DNA of 6,528 nucleotides, from positions 1 to 6,528 of the forward strand of contig CANJYI010000161.1 in NCBI GenBank assembly GCA_947478975.1. The letters run 5' to 3'. This DNA is from Chthoniobacteraceae bacterium (GTDB lineage: Bacteria; Verrucomicrobiota; Verrucomicrobiia; Chthoniobacterales; Chthoniobacteraceae). This document shows, piece after piece, positions 1 to 5,699 of the stretch. Position 1 is the first letter of the stretch; every line of letters begins with the position of its first letter. The position numbers and the translations under genes are program-made. Under the pieces are notes generated by a model. The model saw nothing but the letters and a program-made list of their open reading frames with translations, was not told where the DNA came from and did not search any database.

Positions 1-139
1 AGCAGTCGGGGACGTTGCCAGTAGCGTCTCTGCAACCCCTCCTCGATTTCGGCCTTCTCATCATAACACTTCGCGTCGTCAGGGAGGCGCCCCTCTTGCC
101 TAATCTCCCCGCCGGCGTGCAGACCGCTTTTTTCAACTT

Positions 140-781
140 ATGTCAGCCCGCCGTCTTCCTGTTTATCTCCTGTTGGACACCTCCGGTTCTATGCGTGGCG
201 AACCGATTCAAGCGCTCAAGGTCGGCGTGCAGTCTCTCATCTCGTCGTTGCGCCAGGACCCGCACGCGCTCGAATCGGTTCACGTGAGCATCATCACCTT
301 CGACGCGAAGCCTCGCATTGTCTGTCCGCTGACCGGCTTGGAGGATTTTCAAATGCCGCTCATTGATTGTCCGCAATCCAGTCCGACCATGACGGGGGCA
401 GCGCTCGAAATGCTGTGCCAGTGTGTGGACAGCGAAGTACAGCGTACTACCACGGTTGACAGGGGTGACTGGCGGCCGGTCGCCATTCTCATAACAGATG
501 GCGGCCCCAGTGATACGGCACTGTACGAGCAAATGATCACCGAGGTGCGGCGGCGACCGTTCGGCTCCATCATCGCGTGCGCGGCAGGCCCCAGCGCCAA
601 GGTTGAGCCGCTGCGCAAACTCACACCCAATGTTTACAGTCTGGAGACAATGGATGGTCATTCCCTCGCCGGACTTTTCGAGTGGGTATCCTCTGCGGTT
701 TCGAGTGGAAACCGCAGCATGGGTGCCACCAGCAGTATCACCCTCCCTCGCCCGCCGGCGGAGATTCACATCGTCGTCTAA
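140..781 (+). CDS. TerY-like von Willebrand A (vWA) domain protein, short form
   Basis: A 213-residue protein that is essentially one vWA domain, with no signal peptide or membrane segment, so probably cytosolic. The metal-ion-dependent adhesion site (MIDAS) looks complete: DTSGS at residues 13-17 (D13, S15, S17), T85 in the MTGAALEML stretch, and D120 in ITDGGPSD. vWA domains of this type bind a divalent metal and hold protein partners. It closely parallels the vWA part of the gene at 4448-5482 (shared RLPVYLL.D.S.SM, DPHAL..VH.S.ITFDA), so the two are paralogs. Unlike that paralog it ends right after the vWA fold, with no Cys-rich tail. The ATG at 140 is chosen because the frame has a stop at 101-103 and the ATG falls just before the first strand of the fold. 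No Shine-Dalgarno sequence precedes it. It is first in the five-gene set, 15 nt ahead of the phosphatase gene. The TerY-P assignment rests on the neighbours as well as the fold. Confidence 0.9.
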   Translation: MSARRLPVYLLLDTSGSMRGEPIQALKVGVQSLISSLRQDPHALESVHVSIITFDAKPRIVCPLTGLEDFQMPLIDCPQSSPTMTGAALEMLCQCVDSEVQRTTTVDRGDWRPVAILITDGGPSDTALYEQMITEVRRRPFGSIIACAAGPSAKVEPLRKLTPNVYSLETMDGHSLAGLFEWVSSAVSSGNRSMGATSSITLPRPPAEIHIVV

Positions 782-796
782 AACACTCCCCACCGC

Positions 797-2674
797 ATGG
801 ACCTCATTCCGCAACGTCCAAATATTAAAAACTACCGCTCATTTCTTTATGGCATGGCGGCGGCCCTTGAACAGATCCATGACGACGGGCGTGCCCATGG
901 TTTGTTCTCTGATGTAGCGCTCGTGCACTGGCTTAATGTGGCTCAAGATGCCTTTGATGCGGAGCGGTTCAAGGCTGGTGCCAGACCTGTGGAGGACTCG
1001 GGCGGGGATGCGATATATGCCGATGTTCGTGCGTTTGCCTCCTGCTGCGTCAGGCTGATCTCCGGCGGGAGAGCGCAGGCTGGCGCTCCCTTCCTCGCAG
1101 CGTTGTACAGCGGCGGTGAATGGTCGCGGAGTTTTCTCACGTTGCTCGAAACTGTGGAGGGTTCGCCATCTGACAGGAACGTGTCAATTAGCCAGCTAAA
1201 GGACGCGTTGAAGCCGGAAGCCTCGCCGATTGCACTAGCGTCCGCACCCGTGGCGTCCGCACCCGTGGCGTCCGCACCCGTGGCGTCCGCACCCGTGGCG
1301 TCTGCACCCGTGGCGTCTGCACCCGTGGCGTCCGCACCTGTGGCGTCCGCACCCGTGGCGTCCGCACCTGTGGTGTCCGCACCCGCCGCCGCTGTTCCTG
1401 CCGGGGTGTTTGCGCAGTCAAGGACCGCCCCGCCGCCGCCGACAATTAGGGTCGCTCTACGCAATGCAACTGTGGGGAAACCTTATCAGGTTGAGCCCGG
1501 TTCAATCGTGGCGGCCATCGCACGGCAGCGCGGGGACAATCCTGAGCACGCCCGTATTTCGCATCTTCAACTGCCTGACGGCTGCGGGTTGGTCTTTGAC
1601 AAGGCGACGGGAGCGGTCACCGGCACGCCAACGAGTGCGTTTGACGGTTCCCTCAGCCTTGACTACGTCCCGTCCCGCAGCGAGCGCAGCATTTCCTTCA
1701 ACATTTCCTTCCTCATCAACCCTGACCCGGCTTCGTTGTGGAAAGATTTGCCTCCACCAGCGGGTGCACCCTATCAAAAACCGCTCACAGACCAGTTTGA
1801 GAAACAGTACGGCCCCTTCCGCGTGGTCGCCGCGAGTTGCCGTGGCCGTTCGCACGCAAATAAAGGCGAATTTCGGGACGATGACTTTGCCGTCGGTTAT
1901 GCCCCCGACTCAGGGTGGTTGGTTGTCGTGGTGGCTGATGGTGCCGGCTCGGCGACCTACTCGCGACGGGGATCGCAAATTGCGTGTGCAGTTGCAAAGG
2001 AGAGGCTCACCAGAGCGCTTAACAATCCCCAGCACAACCGGGCGGAGGCACTGCATGCAGAGGACCGTGACTGGCAGCACCCCGAGGTCAGCGACGCTCT
2101 GCGTCAGCTTCTTTACGAATCCGCATTGGATGCGCACCACAAGCTGCTTGCGGAGGTCTCGCAGCCCTCGGAAACACTGCCGACGCCGCCAGTGATACGG
2201 AACTTTGACACGACGCTCATCCTTCTCGTCATGAAACGGGTGGGGGCCGGCTGTGTAGCCGCCACGTTTGCCATCGGTGACGGTGGAGCGGGACTTTTTA
2301 CCCGGCCCGGCACTGGATTTCCGATCACCAAACCGGAGGGCGGCGATTACGCGGGGCAGACTTGGTTTATGACGATGCCGGAGACCTTGAAGAACGACGA
2401 GGCAAGTTTGGCGCTTCGTTTTCAATTCTTTTGGCAGCGTGAGTTTTGTGCGGCCTTCTCCATGACGGATGGCATCACTGACCCGAAGTTCCCAAGCGAC
2501 GCGGCTTTTGCCGACCCTACGCAGTGGGCTGGGTTCTACTCAGAACTGCAGCCAGCGCTGGCCAGTTCGCAGGCGCTGCTGAACTGGATGAACTTCTTCT
2601 CTCCCGGCAACCATGACGACCGCACGCTGGTCGCCGTGCTTCCGGCTCAAACCGCCACGCCCGCAACGACATGA
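797..2674 (+). CDS. PP2C-family protein phosphatase with pseudokinase-like N-terminus, ASAPV repeat linker and Ig-like module
   Basis: A 625-residue multidomain protein. Residues 340-620 are a PP2C-type Ser/Thr phosphatase domain: metal-binding acidic positions appear at RDDDF (360-364), D381 in ADGAGSA, D558 and D562 in MTDGITD, and D607/D608 in HDDRTL, so it should be catalytically active. Residues 10-138 resemble a kinase C-lobe without catalytic residues: HDDGRAHGL sits where the HRD loop belongs (Leu36 for Asp), and a DVRAFASCCVRLISG stretch (76-90) matches the subdomain IX helix. Residues 148-197 are nine ASAPV units plus a degenerate tenth. Residues 217-309 resemble a putative Ig (He_PIG-type) module, with the signature FDKATGAVTGTPT (267-279). 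No signal peptide is visible. The start at 797 lies 15 nt after the vWA gene, and the TGA stop overlaps the kinase start (ATGA), implying translational coupling. The phosphatase call is firm. The pseudokinase and Ig-like calls are read by eye and are less sure. Confidence 0.9.
   Translation: MDLIPQRPNIKNYRSFLYGMAAALEQIHDDGRAHGLFSDVALVHWLNVAQDAFDAERFKAGARPVEDSGGDAIYADVRAFASCCVRLISGGRAQAGAPFLAALYSGGEWSRSFLTLLETVEGSPSDRNVSISQLKDALKPEASPIALASAPVASAPVASAPVASAPVASAPVASAPVASAPVASAPVASAPVVSAPAAAVPAGVFAQSRTAPPPPTIRVALRNATVGKPYQVEPGSIVAAIARQRGDNPEHARISHLQLPDGCGLVFDKATGAVTGTPTSAFDGSLSLDYVPSRSERSISFNISFLINPDPASLWKDLPPPAGAPYQKPLTDQFEKQYGPFRVVAASCRGRSHANKGEFRDDDFAVGYAPDSGWLVVVVADGAGSATYSRRGSQIACAVAKERLTRALNNPQHNRAEALHAEDRDWQHPEVSDALRQLLYESALDAHHKLLAEVSQPSETLPTPPVIRNFDTTLILLVMKRVGAGCVAATFAIGDGGAGLFTRPGTGFPITKPEGGDYAGQTWFMTMPETLKNDEASLALRFQFFWQREFCAAFSMTDGITDPKFPSDAAFADPTQWAGFYSELQPALASSQALLNWMNFFSPGNHDDRTLVAVLPAQTATPATT
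1238..1387 (+). repeat. 15-bp in-frame tandem repeat, 10 units (ASAPV linker)
   Basis: Ten head-to-tail copies of a 15-bp unit, consensus gcgtccgcacccgtg. Units 5 and 6 carry tct for tcc, units 7 and 9 carry cct for ccc, and unit 10 is altered at both ends (gtg start, gcc end). Nine units encode ASAPV and the last VSAPA. All differences among the first nine units are synonymous. Because the unit is a multiple of three, copy-number change would alter the length of the Ala/Pro-rich linker in the phosphatase without breaking the frame. Confidence 0.97.
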
Positions 2675-4182
2675 GCCTAGTCAAAGTCAAATCAATCACC
2701 ACGGGCGCGGAGTACCAGTTCGACCAGAACAAGCACGCAGGCAGTGGGGCGATGAAGGAGGTGTACTTCGCTCCCGACCGCAGTTACGTCGTGCAAATCT
2801 TCAAAGAAAAGCAGGATGCAAACTCGATGGAGCGCCTCAAAAATATCGTCGGCAAGTATCGCGACGGGATTTTCAGCCAGGCAGGCAGCGACTATTGGGA
2901 GACGGTGTATTGCTGGCCCACTGACATCGTGAGCGTTCCCGGCACCAACCAGACGGCGCTGATCGCCCCGGTGTATCGGAAGGAGTTCTTTTTCCAGTTC
3001 GGCTCCACCAACAACGACATGCTTGGCATCAAGGGGCGTGACAAGGAGGGGAAATGGTTTGCCACCGCACACCATCAGCAGCGCTTTCTGGACGAGCGGG
3101 AAAGAGGCAACTGGCGGAACTATTTAGGGCTGTGCATCCGCATCGCCCGAGCAGTGAAACGCATGCACGCCGCAGGCCTCGCCCACTCGGATCTCTCCTA
3201 CAGGAACGTGCTGATCGACCCCCTCACCGGAGGCGCCTCCGTCATCGACATCGACGGACTAGTGGTGCCTCAGCGGTTTCCCCCCGATGTCATCGGTACT
3301 CCGGACTTCATCGCGCCCGAGGTGCTGCGGACCCTAGCCCTGCCCCTGACCGACAGGGCGCGCGCCCTTCCCTGCATAGAGACCGACCGCCATGCGCTCG
3401 CCGTGCTGATTTACATGTATCTGCTTTATCGGCACCCGCTCAGGGGGGGGAAGATCCATGACCCCGACCCGGGCCGGGATGAGGAGTTGCACATGGGTGA
3501 GCGTGCGCTCTTCATTGAACACCCCTCAGATGCCTCAAACCGTCCGCTTATTGGAAGCCTGCGTCCGACAGACTTGCCCTTCGGCGACATCGCCAAGATG
3601 CCGGCCAAGATCACCGGGCCCTATCTGCACGAGCTTTTTCAGAAGGCCTTCATAGACGGCCTCCACTCGCCTGACTTGCGTCCCGGTGCGCACGACTGGG
3701 AGACGGCCCTTGTCAAAACCGTCGACCTCATCCAGCCCTGCACAAATCCTAAATGCTCGCAGAAGTGGTATGTTTTCGACAATAGTACGAAGCCCTCGTG
3801 CCCTTTCTGCGGCACCGCCTACACCGGGTTGCTGCCCGTGCTGAATTTTTACTCACGCCGCCGGTCCGCCGATTCGTTCAAGCCGGAAAACCACCGGCTC
3901 ATGGTCTACACCGACCAGTATTTGTATCCGTGGCATGTAAACCGCCTCATCGCGCCGAACGAAAAGCTCACGCCAGAACAAAAGAAGCCCGTGGGCTATT
4001 TTGTCCAGCATCAAGGCACCTGGTGGTTCGTGAACAACACCTTGCCCGCTCTTAAGGACATCACCGGCAAGCGCGACATTCCGCCCGGCTCCAAGGTCGA
4101 ACTGACCGATGGACTGCAACTCCTGCTCAGCCCCGAAGAACACGGCCGGCTTGTGCAGGTTCAGATGGTGCGCGGGGTCTGA
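2671..4182 (+). CDS. Ser/Thr-type protein kinase with C-terminal zinc ribbon and FHA-like tail (TerY-P kinase)
   Basis: A 503-residue soluble protein. Kinase features in order: glycine-rich loop AGSGAMKEVY (23-32), beta-3 strand YVVQIF with Gln42 where the conserved Lys is expected, catalytic loop HSDLSYRN (D174, N179), a DFG equivalent reading DID (193-195), GTPDFIAPE (APE at 215-217), and the DRHALAVLIYMYLL helix from D239. K29 stands at the third glycine position of the loop and could supply the missing lysine, as in WNK kinases. A zinc ribbon follows: C357-x4-C362 and C377-x2-C380. Residues about 395-500 read as beta-rich with an FHA-like pattern (GTWWFVNN, then PPGSKVELTDGLQLLL). Phosphotransfer to Ser/Thr of partner proteins is expected from the family; the substrate is unknown. 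The start overlaps the phosphatase stop by 4 nt, pairing kinase and phosphatase synthesis. An 8-G run at 3443-3450 lies within the C-lobe. No Shine-Dalgarno sequence is seen. Confidence 0.92.
   Translation: MSLVKVKSITTGAEYQFDQNKHAGSGAMKEVYFAPDRSYVVQIFKEKQDANSMERLKNIVGKYRDGIFSQAGSDYWETVYCWPTDIVSVPGTNQTALIAPVYRKEFFFQFGSTNNDMLGIKGRDKEGKWFATAHHQQRFLDERERGNWRNYLGLCIRIARAVKRMHAAGLAHSDLSYRNVLIDPLTGGASVIDIDGLVVPQRFPPDVIGTPDFIAPEVLRTLALPLTDRARALPCIETDRHALAVLIYMYLLYRHPLRGGKIHDPDPGRDEELHMGERALFIEHPSDASNRPLIGSLRPTDLPFGDIAKMPAKITGPYLHELFQKAFIDGLHSPDLRPGAHDWETALVKTVDLIQPCTNPKCSQKWYVFDNSTKPSCPFCGTAYTGLLPVLNFYSRRRSADSFKPENHRLMVYTDQYLYPWHVNRLIAPNEKLTPEQKKPVGYFVQHQGTWWFVNNTLPALKDITGKRDIPPGSKVELTDGLQLLLSPEEHGRLVQVQMVRGV
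3443..3450 (+). repeat. Homopolymeric G8 tract inside the kinase gene
   Basis: Eight consecutive G bases encode the end of R258 plus G259 and G260. With eight, the frame is intact through the zinc ribbon. Gain of one G would reach the TGA at 3459-3461; loss of one would run to the stop ending at 3655. Either change would remove the end of the kinase lobe, the zinc ribbon and the tail. Whether it actually slips cannot be told from one sequence. Confidence 0.8.
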
Positions 4183-4194
4183 CCTTTTTCACCC

Positions 4195-4440
4195 ATGAAG
4201 TTTGGCCTGCGTATTCCATCGCTGAAGAAGCGCTTCGCCGCTCGCACGTCAGTAAAGCGACTGTTGCGGCATAGTCTTGGACTAAAGGCTCCGCGCGGAT
4301 GGGGTTGGGTGACAGATCCTAAACGTGCCTTGTACAACCGCATCTACAACAAAACCTCCCGCGGCTGCCTCGTTTCTTTGCTCGGTTTCATCGGAGTCGG
4401 ACTCGGCTTTGCTGTTTTGTTCCTCTCCCTTTTTTACTAA
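4195..4440 (+). CDS. Small basic single-pass membrane protein of unknown function
   Basis: An 81-residue protein that I cannot assign to a named family. Residues 1-56 are strongly basic (many Lys and Arg) and include the motif APRGWGWVTDPKRALYNRIY (32-51), whose aromatic and Gly content looks like a conserved soluble segment. Residues 57-81 are a single hydrophobic helix running almost to the C-terminus (GCLVSLLGFIGVGLGF onward), which suggests a tail-anchored protein with the basic part in the cytoplasm. The ATG follows the kinase stop by 12 nt and the stop precedes the next gene by 7 nt, so it is part of the operon rather than chance coding. It is the only protein of the set with a membrane segment and could tether or signal from the complex to the membrane. 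That role is inference from position alone. Confidence 0.8.
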   Translation: MKFGLRIPSLKKRFAARTSVKRLLRHSLGLKAPRGWGWVTDPKRALYNRIYNKTSRGCLVSLLGFIGVGLGFAVLFLSLFY

Positions 4441-4447
4441 CACCTCC

Positions 4448-5482
4448 ATGAACCGCCGCCTCCCCGTTTACCTTTTGATCGACTGCTCCGAATCCATGAT
4501 CGGTGGAGGCATTGAGGCCGTCCGCGCGGGTTTGAGCTCAATGCTTTCAAAGCTGCGCACTGATCCTCACGCGCTCGATACCGTCCATCTAAGTGTCATC
4601 ACCTTTGATGCGGAGGCCCGCGTGCTCTTGCCGATGACGCCGCTCCTCGAGTTTCAGGAACCCGTGCTGCTCGTGAGGCCCGGTACGGCGCTTGGGGCGG
4701 CCCTCAATCTGCTGGCCGACCGAATCCAAGCGGAGGTGCGAAAGACCTCGCATCACGCCAAGAGCGACTACCGCCCCCTTGTACTCCTGCTCACAGACGG
4801 CCAGCCCTCCGACGACTGGCGCGCCCCGATTGCGCGCATTGGCGCCCAGGTGCAGCCGCGTCCTGCGAACATCTACGCCATAGGCTGCGGTGTGGATGTG
4901 GATTATTCTGTGCTTCAAAGTGTCACAGACGTCGTCCTCCGCATGGAGGACATGGGGGCCGATTCTTTTGGTAAACTTTTTGTCTGGCTCACCGCCTCGG
5001 TCTCCAGCGCCAGTCAGGGAGTAGGCGAGACGGTCGGCGGCAAAATCAAACTCGGAAAGCTTCCCAGCAACGTGGAGGTTTTCGAGGGCGTGGCCCCCTC
5101 GCTCGAGGAGGGGCCTCAGAGGCAGATGTTTCTGCGCGCCCGGTGTGAGACCAAAAAATTTCCCTACTTGATGCGCTACCGCTTTGACGCCATGTTCGGC
5201 TGCTATCAGCCCGTCAAAGCACACCGGTTGAGCGAGGAAGAAGTCAAGGCCGCCGGGGCGGCAAAGCCTGATGACATTCGAAGCGAACTTCTCAACGGCG
5301 CGCCTGCCTGTCCTTGGTGCGAGCGCCCCGGCGCTAGCTCGTGCGGCGCCTGCGGGACTATTTTTTGTTCCCCCTTGGACGACAGGTCGACGACCATTTG
5401 TCCAGGATGTGGCAACATGCTCAACCGTGGACCGGAGGGCGATGCCGGGGCGGGTTTCAGCGTACGGCAAAGCGGCGGTTGA
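4448..5482 (+). CDS. TerY-like vWA protein with C-terminal Cys-rich TerY-C-type metal-binding domain
   Basis: A 344-residue cytosolic-looking protein. Residues 1-195 are a vWA domain with intact MIDAS positions: DCSES (D12, S14, S16), T80 in RPGTALGAAL, and D117 in LLTDGQPSDD. The C-terminal half starts with FLRARC (228-233) and has a Cys cluster: C288-x2-C291, C299-x2-C302, C307, C318-x2-C321, as expected for the TerY-C metal-binding domain found behind TerY-type vWA proteins. The frame is open upstream to 4325, but the ATG at 4448 is preferred: it gives the same MxxRLPVYLL beginning as the paralog at 140-781 and avoids a long overlap with the small membrane-protein gene. It lies 7 nt after that gene and closes the operon. 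The TerY assignment is firm. Its proposed role as a metal-dependent scaffold for the kinase and phosphatase comes from family knowledge, not from anything measured here. Confidence 0.92.
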   Translation: MNRRLPVYLLIDCSESMIGGGIEAVRAGLSSMLSKLRTDPHALDTVHLSVITFDAEARVLLPMTPLLEFQEPVLLVRPGTALGAALNLLADRIQAEVRKTSHHAKSDYRPLVLLLTDGQPSDDWRAPIARIGAQVQPRPANIYAIGCGVDVDYSVLQSVTDVVLRMEDMGADSFGKLFVWLTASVSSASQGVGETVGGKIKLGKLPSNVEVFEGVAPSLEEGPQRQMFLRARCETKKFPYLMRYRFDAMFGCYQPVKAHRLSEEEVKAAGAAKPDDIRSELLNGAPACPWCERPGASSCGACGTIFCSPLDDRSTTICPGCGNMLNRGPEGDAGAGFSVRQSGG

Positions 5483-5583
5483 GCGGCACGAGGAAGGACT
5501 GACAAGCGTTTCTTTGCCTCGTCAGCAGAATCCGTTCGCATCAGAGGAGTAGGAAGTCCCGTTGGGTGCGGGCCGTCGAAGCG

Positions 5584-5596
5584 CCTGCAATGCAGG
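5584..5596. repeat. 13-bp near-perfect palindrome
   Basis: The sequence cctgcaatgcagg has 6-bp arms (cctgca / tgcagg) around a single central A. It could be a protein-binding dyad or a relic of a mobile-element end. Short palindromes of this size also occur by chance, so the meaning is open. Confidence 0.6.
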
Positions 5597-5623
5597 TGTA
5601 TGGGGGTGTTTTAACGACTTCGG

Positions 5624-5665
5624 CAGATGTTTGCGGCAGCGGCTTGAACTCTGCGCAAACATCTG
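5624..5665. repeat. 12-bp perfect inverted repeat with 18-nt loop
   Basis: Arms cagatgtttgcg (5624-5635) and cgcaaacatctg (5654-5665) are exact reverse complements, separated by 18 nt. In RNA this would be a stable stem-loop. It is not followed by a T-rich run, so it is not a typical intrinsic terminator. It lies 140 nt past the last operon stop and just before the IS66 homology, so it may be an operon 3' structure, a small palindromic repeat, or a mobile-element end. Confidence 0.85.
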
Positions 5666-5699
5666 ATTGCCAGTGTGTAATACGATCCGACGGCTTGTG

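Noticed and set aside
1..139. Tail of an upstream gene (frame open from the window edge to a stop at 101-103) or a promoter
   Set aside because: Only 33 codons with no recognisable motif, and no convincing -35/-10 pair could be placed. Too little sequence to call either.
143..814. 223-codon open frame on the - strand opposite the first vWA gene
   Set aside because: It is an antisense shadow of the vWA gene, with an unstructured Arg/Gly-rich translation and no domain.
1238..1387. CRISPR array
   Set aside because: The units are 15 bp with no spacers and encode ASAPV in frame within a protein gene.
943..1464. Antisense frame across the 15-bp repeat encoding a repetitive Thr/Gly/Ala/Asp protein
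   Set aside because: The repeat stays open in several frames because its unit is a multiple of three; only the + strand frame has flanking domains.
4325..4447. Upstream extension of the second vWA gene
   Set aside because: It would overlap the small membrane-protein gene out of frame and add residues absent from the paralog; the ATG at 4448 matches the paralog's start.
4589..5470. 293-codon open frame on the - strand opposite the second vWA gene
   Set aside because: It lies wholly antisense to a gene with clear motifs, and its translation shows no recognisable domain. Long antisense frames are common in GC-rich DNA.
5488..5522. Intrinsic terminator after the operon
   Set aside because: Arms are only 6 bp with a long loop and no T-tract follows.
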